Part shown: in pieces, positions 14,258 through 22,175 of the stretch
How positions within the stretch are numbered: the stretch's first letter is position 1
How the letters are laid out: every line of letters begins with the position of its first letter
DNA from: a virus
Length of the DNA: 24,918 bases
Direction: 5' to 3' (one strand)
Virus record (IMG/VR): IMGVR_UViG_3300042143_000004
Span: 1 to 24,918 of that record
Translations under genes and position numbers: made by a program
Notes under the pieces: generated by a model
What the model was told of the DNA's origin: nothing
Databases searched by the model: none
What the model saw: only the letters and a program-made list of their open reading frames with translations

Positions 14258-14931
14258 TAACGATATTAGCTGCATTAACTTACAATATAGTTAGTGCAGC
14301 AGACCATGCAGTATTAGCAGCATTACCAAGTAACGCTCAAGTTTACCTACCGTTACTTAGGTCAGAAGCTACAGCACAGTGGCCAACTAATAAAAATTTA
14401 ACACTACTAGCAGCACAAATAGAACAAGAAACATGCCTTAGTATGAAGCACTCTAAATGTTGGTCTCCACTGGCGGAGTTAAAGACGGATAGAGAGTGGG
14501 GAGTAGGTTTTGGTCAGTTTACCAAGACTAGTAAATTCGATACTATTAAAGAGTTACGAGATAGACATAAAGACTTATTTGGTAACTGGTCATTTGATAA
14601 TCCTTATCAACCTGTATATCAGATGCGTGGTTTAGTAGTTTATATGCGTAATATCAATAGTAGTATAAAGAATACTACTAACGACGATGAACGATACGCT
14701 ATGACCCTATCAGCTTATAATGGAGGTCAAGGGGGATTGATGAAAGACAGGATGCTTTGTAATAATACCCCAGGATGTGATAATACTAAATGGTGGGGTA
14801 ATACGGAGAGTACCAGCTTTAAAGCTAAAACAGCTGTTAAAGGTTACGGTAAAAGTTTCTATACTATTAATAGGGAATATGTAGTGCAGATAATGAAGGT
14901 TCGCTATAAGAAATATGAAGGAGCTTTTTAA
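14242..14931 (+). CDS. Endolysin, lytic transglycosylase (SLT/lysozyme fold)
   Basis: This 229-residue protein has an N-terminal hydrophobic signal or signal-anchor segment (residues 2-18, ending VSAAD). The catalytic region has the SLT order of motifs: AAQIEQETCLS with likely catalytic Glu63, GVGFGQFT at about 87-94, and LSAYNGG at 156-162. It would cleave the glycan strands of peptidoglycan in the periplasm. The signal segment lacks the usual positive charge at the start, which would fit a signal-anchor-release endolysin activated when the membrane is depolarised; that is inferred. It overlaps the holin gene and is followed directly by Rz. Confidence 0.85.
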   Translation: MVIPLITILAALTYNIVSAADHAVLAALPSNAQVYLPLLRSEATAQWPTNKNLTLLAAQIEQETCLSMKHSKCWSPLAELKTDREWGVGFGQFTKTSKFDTIKELRDRHKDLFGNWSFDNPYQPVYQMRGLVVYMRNINSSIKNTTNDDERYAMTLSAYNGGQGGLMKDRMLCNNTPGCDNTKWWGNTESTSFKAKTAVKGYGKSFYTINREYVVQIMKVRYKKYEGAF

Positions 14932-15252
14932 GTGTATTATTTTATGCTGTTAGTAATAGGTATGGGGATAGGTGGAACTGTACAAGAGTGGCGATACAGT
15001 GGTATACTTGCTGAAGTAAATGCAGAGCATAAAGCAGAATTAGATAAGATTAGAGATGAGACTTTAATCCAAAAGAATATGCTAGATAAATTGGGTGCTG
15101 ATTTAGCTCAAGCGTTAATAGCAAAGAAAGATAAGAGAAGAGAGGCGGTAGTAGTTAAGAACGAGGAAGTTAACAATGTACAAAAAAGTAATCCTGCTAA
15201 ATGTAAGTTTGATGATAAGTGGGTGCAGTTATACAACGAGTCCTTTAATTAA
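14932..15252 (+). CDS. Rz: Inner-membrane spanin (Rz-like)
   Basis: This 106-residue protein starts with GTG at 14932, directly after the endolysin stop. It has an N-terminal membrane segment (residues 2-16) and then a long charged helix (about 20-85), the usual i-spanin layout. The Rz1-like gene begins within its 3' part in another frame, which strongly supports the call. The pair joins the inner and outer membranes at the end of lysis. The C-terminal Cys in AKCKFDD may form an inter-subunit disulfide. Confidence 0.82.
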   Translation: MYYFMLLVIGMGIGGTVQEWRYSGILAEVNAEHKAELDKIRDETLIQKNMLDKLGADLAQALIAKKDKRREAVVVKNEEVNNVQKSNPAKCKFDDKWVQLYNESFN

Positions 15253-15418
15253 GCCAATGCCACAACCGCAATTACTAGCTGCTCCATTACAGCCTTTACC
15301 ATTTAATGGTGGAGATGAGTACGATTTATTACGGCTGCATCTAGAGAATAAGAGTAGATGGGCAAACACTAGGGATCAATTAGAAAAATTGATAGAATAC
15401 GTCAAAAGTTTAAATTAA
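15176..15418 (+). CDS. Rz1: Outer-membrane lipoprotein spanin (Rz1-like)
   Basis: This 80-residue protein begins inside the Rz-like gene and overlaps it by 77 bases in a different frame. The N-terminus MYKKVILLNVSLMISGC is a lipoprotein signal with lipobox ISGC; lipidated Cys17 would start the mature protein. A Pro-rich part follows (PMPQPQ, then PLQPLPF), as is usual for o-spanins, and a C-terminal helix. It extends past the end of Rz, so the arrangement is overlapping rather than fully embedded. The product would sit in the outer membrane and bind Rz across the periplasm. Confidence 0.85.
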   Translation: MYKKVILLNVSLMISGCSYTTSPLIKPMPQPQLLAAPLQPLPFNGGDEYDLLRLHLENKSRWANTRDQLEKLIEYVKSLN

Positions 15419-15427
15419 AGGGTGCAC

Positions 15428-15952
15428 ATGAAAATCGATTCTACCACATTACCACTAATCCAGAAACAGATTATGTATGAAAATACTAACTCTATTATCT
15501 ATCTGCACCTACATAATTGGTGTAAGTTCAATGGCTATAATGCAATGGCTAAGCTATTTAAGAAGCAAACAGACGACGAACTGATGCATCGAGATAGATT
15601 TATTAAACTACTACTAGATAGTGGTTATATGCCAGAGCCTTATGCTACAGAGGCATTTAAGTTTACTATTACAGTACTAGAAGATTGTGTTAAAGCGGCA
15701 ATTAAAATAGAGCAGAAAACTACGGCAGAAATTACTGCTATTGGTATGGCAGCAGATGCAGCGAAAGACTATAACGTGTACCAGTTTATTCAATGGTTTA
15801 TTGAAGAGCAGCGAGAAGAAGAGGCTCTGTTTATTGATATTATGGATTTCTGTACTAACATCGGCTTATTCGATAAAGAGACACCAGAGTGGTTTAAAAA
15901 GAATCTACGCAATGAATTAGAAAAACGTACAGAAGAAACTCTGGAAGATTAA
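15428..15952 (+). CDS. Ferritin, complete with ferroxidase centre
   Basis: The 174-residue protein, counted from ATG 15428, matches bacterial ferritin (FtnA) along its length. Ligand positions match E. coli FtnA with a constant offset of one: Glu18, Glu51, His54, Glu95, Gln128 and Glu131, with Asp50, Glu127 and Glu130 at the third iron site. Supporting stretches are SIIYLHLHNWCKF, DDELMHRDRF and FIQWFIEEQREEEALF. Ferritins form 24-subunit cages that oxidise Fe(II) and store Fe(III). ATG 15428 has AAAGGG five bases upstream; GTG 15422 would add two residues. The gene lies between the spanins and the portal and should be expressed late. Ferritin genes are rare in phages; the role here (iron storage, protection from oxidation, or iron for the virion) is open. 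Confidence 0.92.
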   Translation: MKIDSTTLPLIQKQIMYENTNSIIYLHLHNWCKFNGYNAMAKLFKKQTDDELMHRDRFIKLLLDSGYMPEPYATEAFKFTITVLEDCVKAAIKIEQKTTAEITAIGMAADAAKDYNVYQFIQWFIEEQREEEALFIDIMDFCTNIGLFDKETPEWFKKNLRNELEKRTEETLED

Positions 15953-15962
15953 AGGTAATAAT

Positions 15963-18900
15963 ATGGCAGTTGATAAACACGAACTACTTACAGCCCTTAA
16001 ACGAGATTTAAAGGCAGCTGAAACTACGAAAAAATTATGGGATTCAAAGAGAGCGGACTACAAAGCTGCGCATGATGGCGAGCCTTATGGCAATGAAGTG
16101 GAAGGTCGTTCTAGGATAGTTAGTAGAGAGATTAAGAAGCAAAGTAGCTGGAGTATTCCAGCACTAGTAGATCCATTCGTTAGTAGTAATGATGTTATTA
16201 AATGTCATCCTATTACAGCAGAAGATACATTAGCAGCTAGACAAAATGAGTTGTTACTAAATACGCAGTTCTGCCGTAAGTTTAATAGATACAATTTTAT
16301 GAATAAGGCTATTAGTATTCTTGATGTACAGGGTACAGTAGTTATCCAGACAGGTTGGGAATACGAAGACTCCAAAGTAATGGAAGAAACAGAGACAGTA
16401 GCTATAGATGAATATGGTAATGAGTATATTACTACCGAAGAAGTAGAACAGACTATCGTTAAGAAGAACCAACCTACTGCTAAAGTATGTCGTAACGAAG
16501 ATATTTATATTGACCCTACATGCGAAGATGATATGGATAAATGCCAGTTTATTATCTATAGATATGAGACAGATATTAGTACATTACGTAAAGATGGTAG
16601 ATATAAGAATTTAGAAAGAGTAGAGAGCTCACTAGGTACAACTACTCATGATGCAGACTATCGTCCAGAGGATAAGACACGTTATCAGTTTGGTGATAAT
16701 CCTCGTAAGAAACTTATAGTACACGAGTACTGGGGTAACTATGATGTAGATGAAGACGGAGAAGCAGAAGCTATTGTATGTGCATGGATTGGTAATACTA
16801 TTATTAGATTACAAGGCAATCCATATCCAGATGGTAAGCCTCCATTCATTATTGTGCCTTATAATGCAGTACCATTCCAAATGTTTGGTGAAGCAAATGC
16901 GGAATTAGTTGGTGATAATCAGAAAATTAAAACTGCTATTATTCGTGGTATTATTGATAATATGGCACAAAGCAATAATGGACAAATCGGCATTCGTAAA
17001 GGTACATTAGACATAGTTAATAGAAAGAAGTTGCTACAAGGCAAGAATTTCGAGTATAACGGTGATGTTAGCTCTATTTGGCAAGGTAGTTATAATCCTA
17101 TTCCTAGCAGTGCTTTTGATATGATAGCTTTAATGAATAACGAGATTGAATCATTAACAGGTACTAAGAGCTTTAGTGGTGGTATAAGTGGTAACTCATT
17201 AGGAACTATGCTAGATATAAATACTGATGTTCCTATGATAGATGGTTCTGTTAAGCTGTTGGGTGATATTGTAGATGGCGATGTAATCGTAGGGTCTAAT
17301 GGTAAGGGAACTACCGTAGTTAAAGCCCATGAGATTGCGTACCCTAAGCAAGCCTATGATATGGTATTTGGTGACAGTACAGTAATTAAGTCCGGTGGGG
17401 AGCACCTATGGACAATTAAAGTCTTTGGCACTAAGCATAGGTTAATAGAGTGGCATACTGTTGATGCAGATACCGTGTACGCTCACCTGCAGGCAGGTCG
17501 TAGGGTAGTAGTCCCTAAGATGAGGGAAGTACACACAGGGACTAGAGCTACAAGTACTATAGACCCTTATGTACTTGGGTACTGGTTAGGTGACGGTATG
17601 AGCTATAGTGCTAGTATAACTACTATGGACTATGAAGTGGTAGAGTACTTTAATGCAGCAGGGTACCAATGTGTACCGGTTAAGGGTAGTAGTAAGTGCG
17701 AAAAAGCTACCATGTATGACGTATACAAGCATGGGGTAGATAATGGGTCACTACACGGAGAGTTAAGGGAGCTTAACCTGTTAGCTAGATATGAGGGTGG
17801 TGGTAAACATGTTCCTGAAATGTTTATGACCGCTACCTACGAAGAGAAAATGGAGCTAATTAGGGGGCTTATGGATAGCAATGGTTATCACCATGGCAGT
17901 TCCTTTGTGCAGTTTGCTCAGTCTGAAAGTAGGTTAAAAGATGATGTTATAAAGCTACTAGGTTCATTGGGGTTAGCTGTTAGTACTCGTGTTAAAGACA
18001 TGGATAAGATTAACGAGGCTAAGCTACGCCACTCACTTGCTACCGGTACAAAGATGGTATGGTCTAGAAGAGATATATATGAGATAGGATTTACTCCTTG
18101 GAGTAACCCATTCAAGATTACACGTAAGGCAGAAGGGTGGAATGCACCTAGATGTAAGACAGTACGAATTACGTCTATGACGAAAGTAGATAATGTGCTT
18201 ATGCGCTGCTTAACGGTGGATAGTGAAGATAAATTATTTGCAGTTACTGATAGGTTTATTCTTACCCATAATACTGCTACTTCCGCTAGGGGTGCTATGG
18301 ATGCTCAATCCGTACGTAGGATGCATATCGTTCGTAATATTGCAGAGAATTTAATTAAACCTTTACTGCGTAAGTGGATGGCATACAACTCAGAGTTCTT
18401 AGAGGACGAAGAAGTAGTTCGTATTACTAACGAGCAATTTGTACCAGTACGTAGAGATGATTTAAGTGGAAGTATAGATATAGATTTAAGTATTGCTACT
18501 ATGGAAGATCAAAGTGCTAAGTCACAAGAGTTAAGTTTCTTATTACAGACGTTAGGTAATACAGTGGCTCCAGAAATTACTCAAGAGTTAATGGCACAGA
18601 TTTTAGAGCTAGGTAGAATGCCAGATCAAGCTAAGACAGTTAGAGAATTTAAACCAGAACCAGACAAAGTACAAGAACAGCTGAAGCAACTAGAGTTACA
18701 AAGACTGCAGATAGAGATTCAGAAAGGAATGTCTGAGATTAAACGTAACGAAAGTATTGCCGCAGAGAATAATATTGATAGACAAGTTAAGTTAGCAAGA
18801 GCAGCCAGAGATGAAGCGCAAGCTAGACTAATTCACAGTAACGCTGATAAGACAGACCTAGAGTTCTTAAAAATAGATTCAGGCGAGAATGAAGCAGCAG

Positions 18901-19079
18901 AGATTAGAAAGGAGATAGCTAAACTGCAGGCTAAGTTAGCAGAGAAAGATGCAGACCATCGTTATAATTTAGAACATAAAGTACTAGATCATAAAGCTAA
19001 ATTAGATGTAGAAGCAGTAAAGGCTATGCAGAATGACAAAAAGTTGGAACATAATAAAAATAACAGACTTAATAAATAA
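15963..19079 (+). CDS. Portal protein precursor containing an intein
   Basis: The full frame is 1038 residues. Residues 1-415 and 771-1038 are the portal; about 355 residues between them are an intein. The portal begins with a helical region (LLTALKRDLKAAETTKKLWD) and the clip-proximal core SSWSIPALVDPFVSSNDVI, continues to GTKSFSGGISGNSLG, then after the intein TATSARGAMDAQSVRRMHIV. This is the conserved portal segment read across the splice point. The C-terminal 160 residues are a charged coiled coil (KVQEQLKQLELQRLQIEIQK). The spliced product would be about 683 residues, fitting N4-like portals. The portal forms the dodecameric DNA gate at one capsid vertex. The portal call rests on this pattern, the capsid neighbours and gene order. 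Confidence 0.88.
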   Translation: MAVDKHELLTALKRDLKAAETTKKLWDSKRADYKAAHDGEPYGNEVEGRSRIVSREIKKQSSWSIPALVDPFVSSNDVIKCHPITAEDTLAARQNELLLNTQFCRKFNRYNFMNKAISILDVQGTVVIQTGWEYEDSKVMEETETVAIDEYGNEYITTEEVEQTIVKKNQPTAKVCRNEDIYIDPTCEDDMDKCQFIIYRYETDISTLRKDGRYKNLERVESSLGTTTHDADYRPEDKTRYQFGDNPRKKLIVHEYWGNYDVDEDGEAEAIVCAWIGNTIIRLQGNPYPDGKPPFIIVPYNAVPFQMFGEANAELVGDNQKIKTAIIRGIIDNMAQSNNGQIGIRKGTLDIVNRKKLLQGKNFEYNGDVSSIWQGSYNPIPSSAFDMIALMNNEIESLTGTKSFSGGISGNSLGTMLDINTDVPMIDGSVKLLGDIVDGDVIVGSNGKGTTVVKAHEIAYPKQAYDMVFGDSTVIKSGGEHLWTIKVFGTKHRLIEWHTVDADTVYAHLQAGRRVVVPKMREVHTGTRATSTIDPYVLGYWLGDGMSYSASITTMDYEVVEYFNAAGYQCVPVKGSSKCEKATMYDVYKHGVDNGSLHGELRELNLLARYEGGGKHVPEMFMTATYEEKMELIRGLMDSNGYHHGSSFVQFAQSESRLKDDVIKLLGSLGLAVSTRVKDMDKINEAKLRHSLATGTKMVWSRRDIYEIGFTPWSNPFKITRKAEGWNAPRCKTVRITSMTKVDNVLMRCLTVDSEDKLFAVTDRFILTHNTATSARGAMDAQSVRRMHIVRNIAENLIKPLLRKWMAYNSEFLEDEEVVRITNEQFVPVRRDDLSGSIDIDLSIATMEDQSAKSQELSFLLQTLGNTVAPEITQELMAQILELGRMPDQAKTVREFKPEPDKVQEQLKQLELQRLQIEIQKGMSEIKRNESIAAENNIDRQVKLARAARDEAQARLIHSNADKTDLEFLKIDSGENEAAEIRKEIAKLQAKLAEKDADHRYNLEHKVLDHKAKLDVEAVKAMQNDKKLEHNKNNRLNK
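17208..18272 (+). mobile_element. Class 3 intein with LAGLIDADG homing endonuclease
   Basis: Precursor residues 416-770 form the intein; the first residue is Met416 (or Thr415), not Cys or Ser. Block A reads LDINTDVPMIDGSVKLLGDI then VDGDVIV. Block B is GDSTVIKSGGEHLW with His481 and Trp483. Block F is MRCLTVDSEDKLFAV with Cys749. The end is ILTHN, with Thr768, His769 and Asn770, followed by +1 Thr771. Trp (B:12), Cys (F:4) and Thr (G) are the triad of class 3 inteins, in which the block F Cys is the first nucleophile and the N-terminal residue is not. A two-motif LAGLIDADG endonuclease is inserted: VLGYWLGDG (537-545, Asp544) and LIRGLMDSNG (632-641, Asp638), so both catalytic acids are present. 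Confidence 0.9.
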
Positions 19080-19100
19080 TTTAAGTTATAATAATAACAC

Positions 19101-19148
19101 GTAGTACTTAGTACCAACTATATATTTACATTTATACTATAGTACTAC
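19101..19148. promoter_or_regulatory. Inverted GTAGTACT / AGTACTAC elements before the 97-residue gene
   Basis: GTAGTACT (19101-19108) and AGTACTAC (19141-19148) are perfect 8-bp inverted copies 32 bases apart; a further TTAGTAC lies at 19108-19114. TATACT at 19133-19138 could be a -10 box but has no good -35. The same TAGTAC core forms the palindrome in the promoter at 20340-20367, so it may be a shared operator. The rest of this 98-base gap is AT-rich and ends with AAGGAG before ATG 19178. Confidence 0.4.
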
Positions 19149-19177
19149 AAATTAATTAGTAAATAAGGAGTCATTAA

Positions 19178-19471
19178 ATGGGCGAAATGGAACCAGGTTT
19201 AGCCGAGCAGTTAAGTCAGTCTAGTAGTGCTACACAGGCAGGTAGCAGCGATCAAATGCCTACTGTAGAAGAGCTGGTGCAGTTAATTATGCAAGGTATC
19301 ACACCACAGCAGCTAATAGAAGCAGGTATTCCTCAGCAGTTGGTAGATCAAGCAGTAGCTATGGCGGGTCAAATGGCACAGCAGCAAGGTCCTACAGCAG
19401 GTGGTATGGGACAAGGTAGTATTCCTATGGATGACCAAGGTTTAGCTGCTATGGGCCAAGGTGGGATGTAA
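19178..19471 (+). CDS. Small Gln/Gly/Met-rich protein after the portal
   Basis: This 97-residue protein has a good ribosome site (AAGGAG). The middle has two short helices, TVEELVQLIMQGITPQQLIE and AGIPQQLVDQAVAMAGQMA, a pattern seen in small proteins encoded beside phage portals. The C-terminal third is low-complexity (QQQGPTAGGMGQG). It may be a virion or portal-associated protein. It belongs to no family I can name. Confidence 0.6.
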   Translation: MGEMEPGLAEQLSQSSSATQAGSSDQMPTVEELVQLIMQGITPQQLIEAGIPQQLVDQAVAMAGQMAQQQGPTAGGMGQGSIPMDDQGLAAMGQGGM

Positions 19472-19554
19472 TTGGTAGTCTAGCTGCAATATACGATAAA
19501 GGTAGTAATACGATTACTAACTACTGTGCAGGAACTATAGATGCACCAAAATAA
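19471..19554 (+). pseudogene. Decapitated gene remnant after the 97-residue gene
   Basis: The frame reads IGSLAAIYDKGSNTITNYCA then GTIDAPK and TAA, which looks like the end of a small virion protein. It has no ATG, GTG or TTG start in frame, and upstream stops at 19420 and 19432 block it. Either the 5' part was lost, or the end of the preceding gene is reached by a frame change. Confidence 0.4.
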
Positions 19555-19593
19555 AAGGAAGATAAAAAGATGCGTAAGCCGAAAGGGAAATAA

Positions 19594-19797
19594 GTGCTAA
19601 CCACGTATACTGTTATGCTACAAGAAGTAGGCTATACGCTAATAGTTAACAAAGTAGCAGCCTTATAGTTTAACGACATAGTTAGTATAGCTGTGACAGA
19701 TGATGCTATTCCCAGCGAGTCAGGTTTTAAAACTACTATTGGACAACTATACACTAACGGTAGGGTGGAATGTATGTGTGGGCTAAAAGAAATTTAG
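19594..19797 (+). pseudogene. Small structural gene interrupted by an in-frame TAG
   Basis: GTG 19594 starts a 67-codon frame: LTTYTVMLQEVGYTLIVNKV, AAL, then TAG at 19666-19668, then FNDIVSIAVTDDAIPSESGF and TTIGQLYTNGRVECMCGLKE ending at TAG 19795-19797. The parts before and after the first TAG read as one short phage protein; Gln (CAG) at that site would be natural. AAAGGGAAATAA upstream could serve as ribosome site. Just before it, a seven-codon frame, MRKPKGK (19570-19593), has its own AAGGAAG sequence and could be a leader or a chance ORF. A damaged gene is the simplest reading; TAG readthrough is the alternative. Confidence 0.45.
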
Positions 19798-19840
19798 GTA
19801 GTAGCAGTATAGAAAGTGCATGAGTGCTGGAGGATGTTAC

Positions 19841-20318
19841 ATGAATCTACTAGGTACTAGATATTCTCCGTTTATAGTTACTAATGACACTACAGACTAC
19901 ACATCGTGGATTAGTATATGAAGTAAGCGGTAGTTTTACTTTTACAGGAAATGTAGGAGCTACTCCAGCACACTTTCGTGCTCTAAGTGTAGAAAGTTCT
20001 GCAGGACCGGTTACTATATCTTTAATAGAAGCTACCATAGTTACGGTGATAGGAACTACAACTCCAGCTATAGCTAAGAATAGGTTAATAGACAAGCCTG
20101 CAGAAATGTTAATACATAGCAATAGTACTATAACAGATGGTACTGTATTAGGTACTAGGACTATATTAGCAGTAGGCGGTGGGGCACATACTTCAGGAGG
20201 GGATAACTCTTTTACTGGTGAATAGGTGTTAAATCCTAATACTACTTATGCCATTAAAATTACAGCAGATGCTGCTATTACTTGGTCAGCAGTATTTCAC
20301 TGGTATGAACTAAGATGA
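19841..20318 (+). pseudogene. Beta-rich structural gene broken by a frame change and a TAG
   Basis: ATG 19841 follows a strong GGAGG and begins MNLLGTRYSPFIVTNDTTDY, but this frame ends at TGA 19919-19921. The +1 frame is open from 19878 to TAG 20223-20225 and encodes EVSGSFTFTGNVGATPAHFR, with later segments such as ILAVGGGAHTSGGDNSFTGE. Past that TAG the same frame continues VLNPNTTYAIKITADAAITW and AVFHWYELR to TGA 20316-20318. Read through, the pieces make one beta-rich virion-type protein of about 158 residues. Both frames are open at 19884-19921, so a +1 shift could occur there, for example at ATA-TGA. It is annotated as broken pending sequence confirmation. Confidence 0.5.
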
Positions 20319-20339
20319 TAGATATATTTAATAAATATA

Positions 20340-20367
20340 TTGACAAATAGTACGTACTATGTATAAT
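20340..20367 (+). promoter_or_regulatory. Perfect-consensus sigma70 promoter with palindromic spacer
   Basis: TTGACA (20340-20345) and TATAAT (20362-20367) both match the sigma70 consensus exactly, with a 16-base spacer. The spacer holds a perfect 14-bp palindrome, ATAGTACGTACTAT (20347-20360), placed where a repressor or activator would block or bend the promoter. It would start transcripts near 20374, ahead of the 198-residue-frame gene (ATG 20431), the scaffold-like protein and the capsid protein. A related imperfect GTACATGTGTAC follows at 20378-20389. Confidence 0.8.
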
Positions 20368-20430
20368 CTAATATGAGTACATGTGTACGTATTATTAATA
20401 ACTTGTAATCAATAAATGAAGGAACTCTTA

Positions 20431-21012
20431 ATGAGCAATCTTGCAACTGATGAAAACTCTAGCGAATTAATCGCTACAGATAATAGCTACTGGGTAGCGA
20501 TGAAAAATGCTTTAACTACATTAGAAAACCGTCCTGGTTTCAATGATTTAGTTTTAGAAGGGTACTTTAAAGATAGAGTAGATAGTTTATTACGTGAGTT
20601 GATAGATACTGACGTAATGGAAAAAGGACTACGTGGTGGTGTTATCGAGCGTTTAGTTGCTATTGCGCGACTAAAAGAGTACTTCAGTACTATTAAGGCT
20701 GTAGGCGGTAACGGCACACAAGAACAAGAAGACGAAGAAGATAGAGCGTACTTAGAAAAAATTAACAAACGTGCCTCTGCTCTACGGGGAATGGAAACAG
20801 ACTCTAACTTTATTAGGGTACTGTTAGATGGATTTATTAAAGATCACGCTGTACGTCAGACTAGTTTTATTGCAGTTGGTGGTATTATGCGAATGGAGGC
20901 CTTAGAGACATTAGCATCTATTTCATATTTTAGCAAGTACTTAGCACAGATTGCTATGGACTATACCTCAGTAGTAGAAGAACAGGATGACGAGGACGTA
21001 ACAAATGCGTGA
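20431..21012 (+). CDS. Helical head-region protein with internal duplication
   Basis: This protein is 193 residues from ATG 20431, which has AAGGA seven bases upstream; ATG 20416 would add five residues and has no ribosome site. Two helical modules resemble each other: ALTTLENRPGFNDLVLEGYF (start) and ALRGMETDSNFIRVLLDGFI (second half). Both are followed by KDxxVRxxxFI-type residues, so a 60-70-residue unit seems to have been duplicated. An acidic linker (QEQEDEEDRA) separates them, and the end is acidic. It overlaps the scaffold-like gene by eight bases. Similar small helical proteins precede scaffold genes in N4-like phages; I do not know a function. Confidence 0.65.
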   Translation: MSNLATDENSSELIATDNSYWVAMKNALTTLENRPGFNDLVLEGYFKDRVDSLLRELIDTDVMEKGLRGGVIERLVAIARLKEYFSTIKAVGGNGTQEQEDEEDRAYLEKINKRASALRGMETDSNFIRVLLDGFIKDHAVRQTSFIAVGGIMRMEALETLASISYFSKYLAQIAMDYTSVVEEQDDEDVTNA

Positions 21013-22162
21013 TTATACAGAAGACGAATTATATGATATGTCAGATGACGAATTAGCAACAGCCTTTAAGGAAGCTAAAGTCAATATGGCAAACGAAGAC
21101 ACTAACACTACTGCAGAAGAATCTGCAGAGGAAGATTTTACAGAATCGGATGACCTTGATAACTCTCAAGAATCCGATCTAGATGGTGCGGAAAGCGGTA
21201 CAGGCACAGAAGATAAAGCAGCCTCAGAAGATGTTGATGATGTAACCGACATGGACACAACAACTCCAGAAGAACAAACTGCTGCAGATAAAGTAGATGT
21301 AAAGCAGGAAGTACAACCAGTACAGAAATATAGTTATAAGGCTAATGGTAAAGAGTTTAAGTTTACTGAAGAGGAGATAAAAGCTCAATTTCCAAAAGTG
21401 TTTGCTCAGGCAATGGACTACACTAAGAAGATGCAAGCCATTAAACCTTATCGTAAAACTATAGATGCAATTGAACAGGCTGGGTTGAGTCATGACGACG
21501 TTAGTTTAGCAATTGATGTACTGAAGGGGGACAAAGCGGCAATCGCAGCGTTACTAAAACGAACAGGTGTAGATACCCTCGAATTAGATACGGACGATAC
21601 AAGTTATGTACCTAAAAGTTATGGTCGTGATGAGAATGCTCTCGCGCTTAAAGACGTAGTAGATGAAATCAGATTAGACCCAGAGTATGTAATTACAGAA
21701 CGTGTAATTGACAGAGAATGGGATCAAACTTCATGGGATGAAATGAAAAAGAACCCTGTAATGATTAAAGGGTTACATGCAGATATTAAATCAGGGTTAT
21801 TTCATAAACTACAACCTATAGCGGATAAGTTAAAAGTATATAATCCTAATGCTGGTTCAGACTTAGATTATTATTTTGCGGCTTACAAAGAGCATAAGCG
21901 AGAGTTAGCTACGCAGCAGCAAGCTCAAGCTGTACAGGAAGTGCAACAAACAAGACAAGTACAACAAGTGCAGCAAGCGCAGAAAGTTGCTCAGGTTAAG
22001 ACACAAGATGTGTCCCGTAAATCAACAGAACAAGCTGCTGCAAAGCGAAAGGCTGCTGCCCCAACTAAAACAGGGCCAAGCAAGCCTCAAGGTATCACGG
22101 ACTACTTAGATGATTCAGACGAGTCATACTATGCGTGGTATAAGAGTTTACAAAATAAATAG
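21005..22162 (+). CDS. Scaffold-like head assembly protein
   Basis: This 385-residue protein begins with about 100 highly acidic residues (DDELATAFKEAK, then many Asp/Glu). The middle is helical with KYSYKANGKEFKFTEEEIKA near residues 108-127. A Gln/Ala-rich coiled coil follows (about 298-345), and the end is basic then acidic (GPSKPQGITDYLDD and SYYAWYKSLQNK). Low hydrophobicity, high charge, coiled coil and its place directly before the capsid gene match phage scaffolding proteins, which guide capsid assembly and then leave. It starts at ATG 21005 inside the end of the previous gene, and ends with a TAG followed by GAGG for the capsid gene. Confidence 0.75.
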   Translation: MRDYTEDELYDMSDDELATAFKEAKVNMANEDTNTTAEESAEEDFTESDDLDNSQESDLDGAESGTGTEDKAASEDVDDVTDMDTTTPEEQTAADKVDVKQEVQPVQKYSYKANGKEFKFTEEEIKAQFPKVFAQAMDYTKKMQAIKPYRKTIDAIEQAGLSHDDVSLAIDVLKGDKAAIAALLKRTGVDTLELDTDDTSYVPKSYGRDENALALKDVVDEIRLDPEYVITERVIDREWDQTSWDEMKKNPVMIKGLHADIKSGLFHKLQPIADKLKVYNPNAGSDLDYYFAAYKEHKRELATQQQAQAVQEVQQTRQVQQVQQAQKVAQVKTQDVSRKSTEQAAAKRKAAAPTKTGPSKPQGITDYLDDSDESYYAWYKSLQNK

Positions 22163-22175
22163 AGGTAATTAGGAA

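Noticed and set aside
17208-18272. Free-standing LAGLIDADG homing endonuclease gene or group I intron
   Set aside because: The segment is in frame with the portal and has splicing blocks A, B, F and G, so it is an intein rather than an intron or separate gene.
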